This document shows positions 1-11,624 of a stretch of DNA of 64,000 bases, piece by piece (the first letter of the stretch is position 1; every line of letters begins with the position of its first letter). The DNA is from Thinopyrum elongatum (lineage: Eukaryota; Streptophyta; Magnoliopsida; Poales; Poaceae). The notes under the pieces were generated by a model. That model was not told where the DNA came from and searched no databases. It worked only from the letters and a program-made list of their open reading frames with translations. Where the stretch lies: the NCBI GenBank assembly GCA_011799875.1, contig CM022302.1, positions 377,326,569-377,390,568 of the forward strand, in the 5' to 3' direction. A program made the position numbers and the translations under genes.

Positions 1-253
1 AAACGACCTCCATTAGGGATTGGACTTGTGTCTGGAGCACAGATATATCACTCTGTCTAGCCGGAAAATTTTGTTCAGTAGGCGATTTGGGTGAGGTTAC
101 CTTGACAACCAACCCAGAATTACGCAGGAAGGTGCTTTTTGCACCGTTAGTGGAGAGATACTGACGCACTGCAGCAAGAGGTGACATTGTGCCTGTGGTA
201 GCCTCATCACCTTCTGGTGGTTGTGGCTGTTCAATCATTTGTTCCGTAGCTTG
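1..253 (-). CDS. Partial downstream exon, runs off the window
   Basis: The acceptor is CTTTCAG|CAAGC at 253. The frame is open to the window edge and encodes QATEQMIEQPQPPEGDEATT, a short middle with LRNSGLVVKV, then SDISVLQTQVQSLMEVV. The last segment has heptad-like hydrophobic spacing, as in the short coiled coil that often ends this protein class. Introns between here and 829 contain nothing else I recognise. Confidence 0.4.
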
Positions 254-828
254 CTGAAAGTTTGAACTTGTAGATTAGTGTACCAGATAAGTTACTAATG
301 AGACAAAAACAAACAAAGTAGGTTTCACGTTTATACATAACTTATTTTGGTGAACTACTGTAATACATTAGCATGTATTGTAGTGCCAACTACATAATAA
401 AATCACTTTCAGAACATATGTCCATGTAGCATGCCTACTGTATTGTCTATTTCCTCACATTCGTTGACATCTAAGGATAAATGCCTAATGTATTGTCTAT
501 TTCCTCAAATTCATTGACATCTAAGGATAAAGAGACATGGTTTAAAGTAGGATGAACATAGTATGACATCATTCATATCATGGGCAAACAGATATAAAAC
601 AAACAGGCTATTGTATCATTGTGTGGGCACGTGAACATCACAACTAGATTACAGATCAAGACCAAAAGAATATCCTTCATCTCTTTTAAACCGTGTAAGA
701 TGAAATGATACGTTAAGACAACTATGTATAAAAGTGAACACAGTAACTAACATTGGCTGCAAACCAAGCAGTTAAATGAACACGTCACAGTAACAAGCAG
801 TTCAAAGGCTGGAGGAGTAAGGACTTAC

Positions 829-939
829 AATAGCGGCTTGAACTGGTGTGCTCATGCCCTTCATCTTGCTGGTGTGGCAATCCTTGAAGATTTGCACTGC
901 AGTCGGTTCAGGTTCTTTTTGGTCCGCACGGGCTTTCCT
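829..939 (-). CDS. Exon of the Ptta/En/Spm-like domain (37 codons)
   Basis: The acceptor is AATATAG|AGGAAA and the donor GCTATT|GTAAGT. It is 111 nt, phase 0 and open. It encodes RKARADQKEPEPTAVQIFKD, then CHTSKMKGMSTPVQAAI. In related proteins the same position holds a conserved F-x-x-T-H-x-K segment before a variable acidic or coiled-coil tail. Confidence 0.45.
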
Positions 940-1182
940 CTATATTTGGAACAAGTCAATATAGATATGATAATATGGCACAGAAAAAAGAAGGAACTAG
1001 CAGCTATTTACAAGAGCCTTACAGTGTGCAATATAGCTACGAGATCCAATTGTCTGTTGGAATTTCACTTTAGAACGGTTGGTCTTGTTCTTCAAACAGT
1101 TAGCCTAGAAGAAGATACACTTGTAAGGCACATACATAAATACAAGTTCAATATGTGATCTGATCAAATACATATACCCTAC

Positions 1183-1395
1183 CTGATACTTTGGATCAGA
1201 CCAGTGTTTAACAAGGGTTGTCTAGTCTTCATCTGTAATATATTCCACTAGAAATGTTTGGGCGATTTCATTGTTAGCCTTGCCTTCAAAGTGAGTTTTT
1301 CTAAGGTGATACCGATACTGTCGCAGAGCAGACTGAAAAACATGAGTGCATGCTTGTTTAGTTGCATCATCTTTTGGATCCAACTTGAACCTCAT
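1183..1395 (-). pseudogene. Core exon of the Ptta/En/Spm-like domain with an in-frame TAG
   Basis: The acceptor is TTCAACAG|ATGAGG and the donor TATCAG|GTAGGG. It is 213 nt, or 71 codons, phase 0. The product carries the family pattern FKLDPKDDATKQAC, then RQYRYHLRKTHFEGK, and after the stop LVKHWSDPKYQ. The TAG at 1222-1224 sits between DED and TTLVKHW, where related proteins usually carry a tryptophan or another bulky residue. A single G-to-A change from TGG would explain it. Confidence 0.5.
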
Positions 1396-1488
1396 CTGTT
1401 GAAAAAAGAATCTGAGTCTTATTAGGAGGAAGCTAGAAAGTATGGGACAGAGCAAGACAATATTACAAATTGCTATGAATAACATTAC

Positions 1489-1717
1489 TTGCAGATAAAT
1501 GGTCAAGGAGGGTGTTAAACTGGGTATCATCTTTCGCATTCCTGTACTGGATCCACGTTGGGAGGATATGTGCATGACACCTAACAGCAATGGCTACCTC
1601 TGATACTAACTTGGCTGACTCTGTAGCATCACGTGGCCTTTTTAAACCTGCCTCAAAATGGATCTCCATTCTTCCTCCTTTAGATTTTGTTAATCTATCA
1701 AGCATTATCCGTGATGT
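1489..1717 (-). CDS. Exon with the N-terminal part of the Ptta/En/Spm-like domain
   Basis: After a possible AAATAG|ACATC acceptor it encodes TSRIMLDRLTKSKGGRMEIH, then GLKRPRDATESAKLVSEVA and RCHAHILPTW. This order is typical of the N-terminal half of the plant Ptta/En/Spm domain. The likely donor, CTGCAA|GTAATG at 1489/1488, is one base out of phase with the next exon as I read it. Either the true junction differs or there is an indel. Confidence 0.45.
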
Positions 1718-1836
1718 CTATTTCCGCTTGCGCCGTGGTGCTAGTTCAACAACGAATATGGAAAGTGTTAGTGCACATCAAACTGTGAGAGTACATATAA
1801 AGGAGCATGCAACTGCAACTTGACTCGGTCAGGTAC

Positions 1837-2175
1837 CGTCTTGGTGTTGATGCTCATGAGGTTCATCTGATCTTGCCAAGTTCTGTTGTGTCAGTAGTGC
1901 TTCGGAAGTAGTGTTAGGTGTGAAGGCAGCTTGGGAACTGGCCAGTTGTGGAGCAAACGAACGAGTAACTCATTGAGATGCCGGTACAGTTGAAGCGGAT
2001 GCTCAGCTGGTGGAGCAGGTGATACTGTGTTTGTAGATTTAGCCGGTGGGCTTGGACCTTCTACTACACTATAAGTACCAGTAGAATCTCGAGGGCAAAT
2101 CCTTTTCCGTTGCACCAGATGGGTAACACCATTCCCTACTATATTCTTTTCCTTGCTCTTTTTTGACTCTGCCAT
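1837..2175 (-). pseudogene. Exon downstream of the array, partly homologous to type A, frameshifted
   Basis: It starts at the position equivalent to the type A acceptor (GACATG|GCAGAG here), with ESKKSKEKN, so it is an extended relative of the array exons. It then gains a proline-rich segment (PSPPAKSTNTVSPAPPAE) and a leucine-rich segment (LYRHLNELLVRLLHN). The frame closes at 1891. A neighbouring frame stays open (SEALLTQQNLARSDEP) to a good donor, ACG|GTACC, at 1837/1836, so a small frameshift near 1900 is likely. Confidence 0.35.
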
Positions 2176-2746
2176 GTCAAGCCGTACCCACAACACAAAA
2201 GAATAAAATCGCTCTTCAGAACTCATTGATGCATGATACAGACAAGCAATACTTTGACGTAAGACAACCGTTTGAGGATGGAATACGTAAGAAAAACAGG
2301 ACGGCGTGACATATTCACAGCTACGATGTGTAAAATAAGCAGAAGGATTTTCAAGAAAATAGAAGTAATGCAAGCTAGACACCATATGAAAGATGCAACC
2401 AATATCACTCTGCCAAGTTAAAAGTGTCTTGTCATAAGTGGCATTTCGAAAAATTAGAAGCAGTACCACCTAGAAATCAATGCAAGATGCAACCACTATC
2501 AAACTGCCATGTTAAAAGCGTCCAATCATGAGTGACTGATGCGGGATACACAACAGCAGTACTTTGATGTAAGAACATGGTATGATAGATAGATGCAGTG
2601 TATTCTAGACACAGAAAGGCATGTCATATGCACATGTATAACGTATAAACTCAGCAGGTGCAATTTAATCAAAATAGAAGAAATACAGGCTAGACAACAT
2701 ATGCAACATGAAACCAATTATCACACTGTCAACTTAGAGCAAGCAC

Positions 2747-2911
2747 CTGCGATGGTGGAGTAGGGGAGATGAACTCATCATGTAGACTTGGGACTTCAAC
2801 TGCATTAGCAATAGCAGTGGCAAATCTAGAGAGTCTCCGTTTGTGTCGGTCCGGAGGACCACCAACATCCCCTAACTTACTCTTTTCCTTCCTCTTTTTT
2901 GATATTGCCTT
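2747..2911 (-). CDS. Duplicated exon 8 of the array, type A (55 codons)
   Basis: It has clean splice sites, TTTCAG|AAGGC and CGCAG|GTGCTTGC. It is 165 nt, phase 0 and open. It begins with a strong basic cluster (KAISKKRKEKSK) that looks like a nuclear localisation signal, continues GDVGGPPDRHKRR, and ends FISPTPPSQ. It is the best-preserved type A member. Confidence 0.55.
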
Positions 2912-3417
2912 CTGAAATCAAAACCACAAGAAGATGAATAAAATTAGCTCTGCATAACTAGTTGATGCATGATACAGACGAACACTACTTTGATGTAAGG
3001 CAAGCGCATGATAGGAGGATGAAATATATAGAAAAAAAACGACATCATTGCATATTCACACGTACGATAGGAGGATGGAATATGTATGAAAAATAGTAAG
3101 CAGAAGGCATTTCAAAAAAATTAGAAGAAATGAAAGCTAGGCACCATATGAACATGCAACCAATATCACTCTACCAGGTAAAAAGTGTCTCGTCGTAAGT
3201 GCCATTTCAAGAAATTAGAAGTAGTACAAGCTAGAAGACAATGCAAGATGCAACCTACATCACACTCCCAAGTTAAATGTGTCTTATGGGTAAGTGATTG
3301 TTGCAGGTATAAGTTGTAAGCTACGCAGATGCAATTCAACAAAATTAGAAGCAATACAAACTCGACATCATATGGAACACGCAACCACATATAATAGTTC
3401 CAAGTTAGAGCAAGCAC

Positions 3418-3594
3418 CTGTGATGGTGGAGTAGGGGAGATGTGCTCATCATCTACACAGCTACATTGACTGTCCAGCCTTGTGTTGTCTTGCGAATCTT
3501 AATGGGAGGATGGCGGAGTAGAATCTGTAGAGACCCTCTGTTTGATTTGCTCCGAAGGACCACCATCATCCACTGCCTTACTAATTTCCTTCAG
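3418..3594 (-). pseudogene. Duplicated exon 7 of the array, with a premature stop
   Basis: It is a close copy of the exon at 4178-4354, with the same 177-nt length, the same loss of the ancestral acceptor, and a usable ATACAG|CTG acceptor at 3595. An in-frame TAA lies at 3499-3501, where the sister copy has a glutamine codon. The copy cannot be translated through. Confidence 0.5.
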
Positions 3595-4177
3595 CTGTAT
3601 TGATTTTGCATTGTGAAGTCAAACGGATAAGAAAAAGGAATAAAATTCGCTCTTCAGAACTCATTCATGCATGATACTGATGAAAACTACTCGGATGAAA
3701 GGCAAACACATGATACGAGGATGGAATATGTACGAAAAACAGGACGGCGTGACATATTCACACCTATGATGTGGTAACTAAGCAGAAGGCATTTCAACAA
3801 ATTAGAAGCACTGCAAGCTAGACACCATATGAAAGATGCAACCTATATCACTCTGCCAAGTTCAAACTGTCTGGCGTTTCAACAAATTAGAAGCAGTACA
3901 TGCTAGAAATCATATGCAAGACGCAACCAATATCACAGTGGCGACTTAAAGATGCCTCATCATAAGTGACTGATGCGGGATATGCAAGAACAGTAGTCTG
4001 ATGTAAGAACATGGTGTGATCAGATATAGTATGTTCTAGAAACAGGAACACATGTCATATTCACAGGCATGATGTGTAAAGTAAGCAGATGCAATTCAAC
4101 AAAGTTAGAAGCAATACAAGCTAGACATCATACGCAACATGCAACCACATATAATAGTGCCAAGTTAGAGCAAACAC

Positions 4178-4354
4178 CTGTGATGGTGGAGTAGGGGAGA
4201 TGTGCTCATCATCTACACAGCTACGTTGACTGTCTAGCCTTGCGTTGTCTTGCGAATCTTGTTGGGAGGATGGCGGAGTAGAATCTGTAGAGACCCTCTG
4301 TTTCAGTTGCTCGGAAGGACCACCATCATCCAATGCCTTACCAATTTCCTTCCG
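4178..4354 (-). CDS. Duplicated exon 6 of the array (59 codons, A/B hybrid)
   Basis: The donor is CACAG|GTGTTTGC. The acceptor used elsewhere in the array (ACAAG|G) reads ACAAT here, so a cryptic AAAG|CGG acceptor at 4355 is the nearest in-frame choice, giving 177 nt in phase 0. The first half is type A (RKEIGKALDDGGPSEQ). The second half (DSQDNARLDSQRS) resembles type B, which suggests recombination between array members. The frame is open. Confidence 0.4.
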
Positions 4355-4950
4355 CTTTATTGATTTTGCATTGTGAGGTCAAACCGACAAGAAAAAGGAA
4401 TAAAATTCGCTCTTCAGAACTCATCCATGCATGATACTGACGAACACTACTCTGATGAAAGGCAAAGTCATGATACGAGGATGGAATATGTACGAAAAAC
4501 TGAACGGCTTGACATATTCACACCTATGATGTGGTAACTAAGCAAAAGGCACTTCAACAAATTAGAAGCACTGCAAGCTAGACACCATATGGAAGGTGCA
4601 ATCAATATCACTTTGCCAAGTTAAAACTGTCTTGTCATAGGTGGCGTTCATCAAATTAGAAGCACTACATGCTAGAAATCATATTCAAGACGCAAACCAA
4701 TATCACACTGCCAACTTAAAGGTGTCCCATCATAAGTGACTGATGCAGGATACACAAGAAGAGTAGTTTCATGTAAAAACATGGTGTGATAGACAGATAT
4801 AGTATGTACCAAAAATAGGAAGGCGTGTCATATTCACACGTATCATGTGTAAGCTAAGCAGATGCAGTTTACTCTAATTAGAAGCAATACAAGCTAGACA
4901 CCATATGCAACATGCAACCAGATATCACACTGCCAAGTTAGAGCAAGCAC

Positions 4951-5078
4951 CTGGGATGGTGGAGTAGGGGAGCGGAGACTTGAAACTTGTAATGCACTAG
5001 AAGTACGAGGAGAATCCGTACAGATGCTCCGTTTATGTTGCTGCAGAGGACCACCATCATCGCCTTCCTTACTCTTTT
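4951..5078 (-). pseudogene. Duplicated exon 5 of the array, type A, split by an LTR insertion
   Basis: The exon's 3' part is 4951-5078 and its 5' part is 8346-8372; the 3.3-kb element at 5079-8345 separates them. Without the element and one copy of the 5-bp target duplication (CTTTT) the exon is 150 nt, or 50 codons, phase 0, and open throughout. It starts AKSKKRKEKSKEGDDGGP and ends SPTPPSQ. The match to the exon at 2747-2911 across the junction shows the insertion hit coding sequence. Confidence 0.6.
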
Positions 5079-8000
5079 TGTAACATCCCAATTTTCAATT
5101 TGGATGTTTATAATTAGATCATTCATATGCATCCATGATTTATGCATTTTTCTCCATTGGTTTTCATTTGATCAAGATCCAAGGGACTTTATGCAACTCA
5201 AGGACCAACAGAGAGAGTTGGAAGTTTCCCTAAAATCCGCTTTTGAAATTTCAAAATTGGGATTTTGGATCAAATTTGGTTTCACTAAAATTCACTTCCA
5301 TTATTTCAAAAATAAATAAAGAGAGAAGATAAAAGGACTTCTTCAAAAACAGAAAAGAAATATTAGAAAATTGAATTTGAAATCAAAATATATTTATTGG
5401 GTTTGTTTTGCAATTTATTTTGTTGCAAATTTTATTAGCGTAGCGAAATTGTTTTTTTTTTCTTTTCAAACTTGCATTTTAGGCCGGATAAAAGTTCGCA
5501 AGGTCATATATAAGACCATATAATTATGGAACATTTTTTTTCTTCAGATCTAAATAATAATTCTGAGAGAGCGAACAATTTATTGGGTGCGGGAGAAGGG
5601 AGATGAGGGGAAGAAGAGGTGGAGGCGTCCATGGCTGTTTTTTTTTTCCCAAAAAAAAACAGCCATGGACGCCTCCACCTCTTCTTCCCCTCATCTCCCT
5701 TCTCCCACACCCAATAACCCCAGAACCGGTTCCCCTTACCTCCCTCGACCCCTCCCATCCCCTAGTGCGCATCAAAGACAACCAGAATGACCACCATGAG
5801 CGCTTAAAACTGCAACCTTTAACACATCTCACCCCACTCAACTCTGGACCTCCCCTGCCCTATAAAAGGTACCCCGGAGGACGCCCTCTCACCCTCCTTC
5901 TTCACGACCAGAAAGCCCTCTCCCTCTCCCTCCCAAACGACGGCAATTGCTCGCCGGAGTTCAGCAGTTACGCCTCTGTCCATGGACGTTTCCGACGCCG
6001 ACGAGGTGACCTGGACCTGATCCTTGTCTATTATTCCTATAGTTATGCTGCGCATCTCCCTGACATATCCTCCCTTCCTTTTAACTAGCCGGAGCGCGGT
6101 CCCCACGGCGCACGCAACCGACCGGAGTTTGGCGCAACTCCGGCGGCCTTCCGCCAATTACACATAAAGAGGCCGAGGCAGGAACCTTGTCTAGAGAACT
6201 GCCCTCGAGCTCCTCTACGCCGTTCAACCTTTCGTTGACGCCAGAGAACAATTCCTCCCACTCCGGCGAATCTCCGGCAAGAACTCCGGTGAAATCTCTC
6301 TCCCTCCTGTAGATCCTCTCTATTTTTTTTTACTAAAAAAAATGAAGGGGTATGGCCCTGTCAGAAGTTGACACATGGCAGCTCAGTGTTTAATCCCGTA
6401 ACTCAATTTCAGAAAAATACCCAAACTTTGAAAAATCGTATCTCTCAGATCGTATGTCCGATTTCGACAAATAAGATATCCTCGGATTCGTTGGAACCTG
6501 TAGTTTTTTATAAGATTATAAAAGTTCATTTTTGAGCAAATTAAAATTTAGTTTTGATTTAAATGGTAAATTGGGTATTTTGGCTCTATCTTTTATTCCT
6601 TAAATCATATGAAAACGTTTTGTATATGAAATTGGCCTTTGGAACCATACCAGTCTGCTAGAATTCATAGAATAACTTTTCAGCAAGGTTTAGTTGCTGT
6701 TTAAACCCAACAACTTAATATTGACTTCCTACATCTAGTAGAATCATTAGTTTCAACTTTTGATCCTTTCAAATTTGAGCAATTCAGATTTGAATTCAAA
6801 CTTCGTTAGGCCATATCTTGAGTTTCGTAACTCCATTTTTGGTGATTCTTTTTGCAAATCGAAGCTTATGACATGTACTTTCTGTTAAAACCAAAACCAT
6901 TTATTTTTGTTGCTGTAAAAATTACGTTTTGTATAGAAACTTTATTTGCTTGTTTTTGAAGTTTTTTGAAGTCTTTTATTTGTTTTCTTTTTAGATCTTT
7001 GCTTGTATGCTTATGTATGTTATTGCTTGCCTACGCTAGATCATCCGGAGTGCGAAGCTTGCTACTACGAATCTTTAGAGTTCAACGAACGTCAGCAATG
7101 CAAGTTCACACTTTGATCATACTTTTCAATACCCTGTTTTTAGTATGCATTAGTTTCATCCTCAAAGGTTGCATGAGTAGGATTGGGAACATGTGGTTAT
7201 GCTTTGTAGTTCATGTGGTAGGAACCTATGACCTTTATCACCCCGGGAATATTCGTTATGTCATATATTGCTTAGCCATGCTAGTAGACGGGGATTGGTA
7301 TGTGTGATCCATGCAAGTTGCGAGAGATAATAATTTTGGGACAACTTAAGGTGGCAACCCTAATACACATCTGGGTGGATTGTTTGGGGCACCTGGAGAA
7401 ACCAGTGTTTGCCCAAGGGGATCCCGGAGTACCCGTGCGATTACCCTAGGTCCGCCACCCAGGCCCAAAGGGATCATAAGATATTTCATGCCTAGAAACT
7501 TCCGTGTGTAGCCACAAGCCATTATGGGCTCTGGCATAGCTGAGTAAGTTGTGTGACCTCTTTTCGTGGTAGACTAGCTGATGTAGGGGAAAGTAGGTGT
7601 ACCGGTCTACCCAGGGTTTAGAGAAAATACTTCAGAAATACTATGTCTCGATCTTCCGATCATGGAGGTGGTCGAGTCTTGTGGGGAAAAGTGCGCAAAC
7701 CTCTGCAGAGTGTACAAACTAATCATGATTAGCCATGTCCCCGGTTATGAACAACTTGAGTATCTAGAAGTGAATTATTGGTTGATCTCATCACTCTTTT
7801 TAATGAAATTTGGGTTACTAATAACTTGGGAATTTTGGGATTGAGTTGGAGGAACCTTCTCAATAAAGGCATTTTAATTTAGTAGTAAATAAAAATTTAT
7901 TCCTTTGTTGTAGGGTAAAATTTGCTTCATGCAAAAATTAAACTTAGAGCCTCCACCAACTAAATTTGAATATAGAGATAGTCTTTTTCATTATTATTCT

Positions 8001-8345
8001 ATGGTGTGAAACTGCCAGCATATTCCATGTGCTGACCTACACGGCTGCAACGTCTCATGTTGCAGACTTTTCTGACGAGGATTAAAGGTGCGATAGGTCG
8101 TTGTTCTGCACTCAGTTTGCCGTGGAGTTGGATGGACTCATTTACCTTTGATGTTTCCGCAGTTATTTTTATTTAAATGGCCTTTGGCCATATTATTGTA
8201 ATAAATACTCTTTTGAGGACCTCGATGTAATAAAGTATGTGTTTGAACTTGTTATAATTCCTCGAGTACTGTGTGTGTCAGCATACCGATCCAGGGATGA
8301 CACTTAAGCACAGAGACTTCGATCCATTTGGGTCGGGTCGCTACA
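5079..8345. mobile_element. Solo-LTR-like insertion, 3267 bp, TSD CTTTT
   Basis: The element starts TGTAACATCC and ends GGGTCGCTACA. It is flanked by the direct repeat CTTTT at 5074-5078 and 8346-8350, and removing it restores the exon. TG...CA ends and a 5-bp duplication are the signature of LTR retrotransposition. No second LTR, primer site, polypurine tract or gag-pol frame is visible, so it is best read as a solo LTR of a long-LTR gypsy or LARD-type family. I could not assign the family; Sukkula-type solo LTRs are a candidate to test. The orientation is not established. A long hairpin lies inside at 5580-5717. Confidence 0.7.
5580..5717. repeat. Near-perfect 67-nt inverted repeat (hairpin)
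   Basis: The arms 5580-5646 and 5651-5717 are reverse complements with one mismatch near 5590 (C against T). A four-base loop lies between a run of T and a run of A. The arms are purine-rich on one side (GGGAGATGAGGGGAAGAAG) and contain GTCCATGGCTG. If transcribed, the RNA would form a long stable stem. Confidence 0.9.
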
Positions 8346-8950
8346 CTTTTCCTTCCTCTTTTTTGATTTTGCCTTGTCAAGTCAAACCCACAAGAAAAAG
8401 GAATAAAATTTGCTCTTCAGAACTCATTGATGCATGATACTGACGAACACTACTTTCATGTAAGGCAGTCGCATGATAGGAGGATGGAATATGTATGAAA
8501 AACAGGACGGCATGACATATTGACATGTATGATGTGTAAAGTGTAAACTAAGCACAAGGTGTTTGAACTAGTTAGAAGCAATGCAAGCTAGACACCATAT
8601 GAAAGATGAAACCAATATCACTCTGCCAAATTAAAAGAGTGGCCTCATAAATGTATTTGACCAAATTAGAAGCAATACATTGCAACAGGCTAGAAATAAT
8701 ATGCAATATGTAACGAATAAAGGTGTCTCATCGTAAGTGATTAATGCAGGATACAGAAGAGAGGTAGTTTCATGTAAGAACATGGTGAACAGATAGATGT
8801 AGTATGTACCAAAAGTAGGAAGGCATGTCATATTCACAGGTATAATGTGTAAACTAAGCAGATGCAATTTACCCTAATTAGAAGCACTACAAGCTAGACA
8901 CCGTATGCAACATGCAACCACATATCACACTGCGAAGTTAGGGCAAGCAC

Positions 8951-9103
8951 CTGCGATGGTGGTGTAGGGGAAATGCGGTCTTCAAGTACAGAGCTATGTT
9001 CAGTAGCTTCATTTAGATTTGTTGTTTCTTGAGAATCATGTGGGGAGGATGAAACTGCACTCTTTATAAGAGTAGCGCGTCTCATACTAACCCACGGGCG
9101 TGA
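8951..9103 (-). CDS. Duplicated exon 4 of the array, type B (51 codons)
   Basis: The acceptor is GACAG|TCACGC and the donor CGCAG|GTGCTTGC. It is 153 nt, phase 0. It reads SRPWVSMRRATLIKSAVSSS, then a DSQET segment, and ends ISPTPPSQ. Its length equals that of the exon at 17254-17406 and both splice sites match, which supports duplication of a whole exon with flanking intron. Confidence 0.5.
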
Positions 9104-9331
9104 CTGTCTCATCATAAGTGATAGATGCAGGATACACAAGAACAGTAGTTTGATGTAAGAACATGGTGTGATAGGCAGATGTAGTATGTACCAAAAACAG
9201 GAAGGCGTGTCACATTCACATGTATAATGTGTAAGCTAAGGAGATGCAATTTAACAAATTAGGAGCAATACAAGCTAGGCACCATATGCAACATGCAACC
9301 AGATATCACACTGCCATGTTAGAGCAAGCAC

Positions 9332-9469
9332 CTGGGGTTGTGGAGTAGGGGAGATGAGATTTGGAACTTGCACTGCAGTAGGAATAGCAGGAGAATCTGC
9401 AGAGATCATCTGTTTCGGTTGCTCCAGAGGACAACCATCATTCCGTGCGTTCGTCCTTTTAGATTTTGC
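9332..9469 (-). CDS. Duplicated exon 3 of the array, type A (46 codons)
   Basis: The acceptor is ACAAG|GCAAAATC and the donor CCCAG|GTGCTTGC. It is 138 nt, phase 0 at both ends. It starts with a short basic segment (AKSKRTNARN), then the array motif GGP-like (here DGCPLEQPKQ), and ends ISPTPQPQ. The frame is intact. Confidence 0.5.
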
Positions 9470-9764
9470 CTTGTCAAGTAAACACACAAGAAAAAGGAAT
9501 GAAATTTGCTCTTCCAAATTCGTTGATGCATGATACTGACGAACACAAATTTTATGTAAGGCAACCACATTGTAGGAGGATGGAATATGTATGAAAAACG
9601 CTAAGCTTTCAACAAATTGGAAGCAATGCAAGCTAGAAACCATATGAAAGATCCAACCAAAATCACTCTACCAAGTTAGAAGTGTCTCATTATAACTGGC
9701 ATTTCAACAAATTAGAGGCAATACATGTTTGAAATGATATGCAAGATGCAACCAATATTACACT

Positions 9765-11447
9765 TGTTCGCACACGAACACGTCACCGTGTACCTCCAAC
9801 GCCGAGGGTGATGCACCGCAGCTCACGTCGAAGGAGACCCGTCTGGAAGCGCGGTACGCAAGCAATCCGGCGGGTGCTTTTCAGGACCCGAAACCCCACA
9901 CGCCCGGGAGGGACCCCGTTAGGGCGCGCGGCGGCTATGGGCTGCCCTAGGTCGACCTGATCACCCCTAAGGCCTCGAGGTTCGCCGCCCTGCAATGAAG
10001 AAGAAAGAACGAAGAACGAGGAAGAAGAAGAACAAGGGAAAGAGATGAAGGTAAAGATAAATGTGGTATATTGATTTGTTCGATTGTGTGTTGTTCAATC
10101 GGCCGTCACCCCCAACATATATAAGAGGCGGCTGGACTTCCCGTATAATTAAAGGATTCATCTAGGCTGTCCTTACAAGAATATTACATTAATTCATGTC
10201 CTAAAAAATCCTAGTTCTAGTCCAACTCGGATTTAGCTCAGATCTGTCCCATATTTTTGTCCTGCTTTTTGCGTGGGCTGTAGAAATCGCATACTAACTC
10301 GGATGGAGTCGAATTCAACATCAAACGTGTCCGCCTCGATAATCTGCATAATACTAAGCGAGTCACTTTTCCTTTTAAAGCCATCTTTATGACTTTTAGG
10401 GCCCATCTTTAACTGTGGGTCGGATTTAATTATGCAGTTTTCTGAACTGTCTGAGTCTTGTAACAACTTTGTAGGCCGTATACTATCTCCGATGATGATG
10501 ACTCCAAAAGAAAAGTTGACCGTTTCGACGATACGCACAACTTCCTTGTAGAACACTTTTCCATCCGAGGTCATCTGAATAACCTTTCGAGCCCATCTCC
10601 AACTTCTGGTCGGATTGACTCTGACAGCTTCCACTTTCCCGGCAAGCTTTCCACCCCGGCAAGGTTTCCACCCCGGCAAGGTTTCCACCCCGGCATGCTT
10701 TCCATACCGGCAAGCTTTCCACCCCGGCAAGGTTTCCACCCCGGCAAGCTTTCCACACCGGCAAGGTTTCCACCCCGGCAAGCTTTCCACACCGGCAAGG
10801 TTTCACACCGGCAAGCTTCCACGCCGGCAAGCTTTCCACGCCGGCAAGCTTTCGCACCAGCAAGATTTCCATCCCGGCAAGCTTTTTACTCGGATTTCTC
10901 GACTGAAAATATAGCCTGATCTTGATTTGCCTCTCCAGGTCGCGTACGACCTTGGATTGAGACGATTTATAAGTGAAAATCGATCGGCTCGATGAGACGA
11001 AGCTTTCTCGTGTTGAAGGATTTTTTGATTCAAGGCCATCTTGATGGCCAAATGACTCGCGCGACCCATCAGACAGGATGTTTGGTACCTCGCGCCATAT
11101 TTCCGTTTAGGTTCAGTCTGCAGTGTATTGTCTCTAACTTTTGCATACGAACTCGGATTGAGATGATTTATATATGAAAATCGATCGCCTCGATGAGACG
11201 AAGACAATCCATATAGAGTGCTCCTTCATCCGAGGTCATCTTGAAGGTGTAACCAGCCAAAAAGCACTCGAAACACTAAATTCTACCACTCGGAGCACAG
11301 TTTCGGCCCCTAAGATGGGGTTGGACGAAGATAACCTAAACATCAAAGTTGTTCCACTCGGCGACGTGAAAATTTTCACGCTAAAAACTCTTTCACTCGA
11401 GACCATCTCATTTTCTTTTTATGTCGTGCCAAAATCTGATGTCAACA
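9765..11447 (-). repeat. 3' LTR of the gag-protease element
   Basis: It aligns end to end with 15328-17009 by eye, including the 17-bp repeat block (10636-10890) and the shared start and end. It follows a G-rich polypurine stretch in element orientation. Confidence 0.85.
10636..10890. repeat. 17-bp minisatellite in the 3' LTR, about 15 copies
   Basis: The unit is close to CCCCGGCAAGSTTTCCA, with variants CACCGG, CGCCGG and a few shortened units. Because the unit length is not a multiple of three, all frames cycle through the same peptides (for example CRGGKLAGVETLPGW), which makes spurious open frames on both strands. Confidence 0.9.
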
Positions 11448-11470
11448 CATGCCCCCCTGTTTTTCAGCAA
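11448..11470 (-). other. Polypurine tract of the gag-protease element
   Basis: In element orientation AACAGGGGGGCATG directly precedes the 3' LTR start (TGTTGAC). It would prime plus-strand synthesis. Confidence 0.6.
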
Positions 11471-11624
11471 AGCTAGCATGCCGAAAAATAACTTGTATCA
11501 TGTTTGTTCTAAGGACGATGTCAACACTCCATCGGCCATTTATATGTGCTTAGGGCGATATATATCGGCCATGTTCATGCTTGGGGCGATAATTCTATAT
11601 CGGCCATTGATTTTAACTTCTTAT

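Noticed and set aside
5504..6157. Six overlapping frames around the 5.6-kb hairpin
   Set aside because: The inverted repeat makes mirrored frames on both strands; no domain or codon bias.
9739..9995. Frames crossing the left end of the gypsy element at 9765
   Set aside because: They join intron and LTR sequence and are chance fusions.
10233..10914. Open frames on both strands rich in CRGGKLAGVE or FHPGKLS peptides
   Set aside because: They are products of the 17-bp minisatellite in the LTR; the same occurs at 16006-16465.
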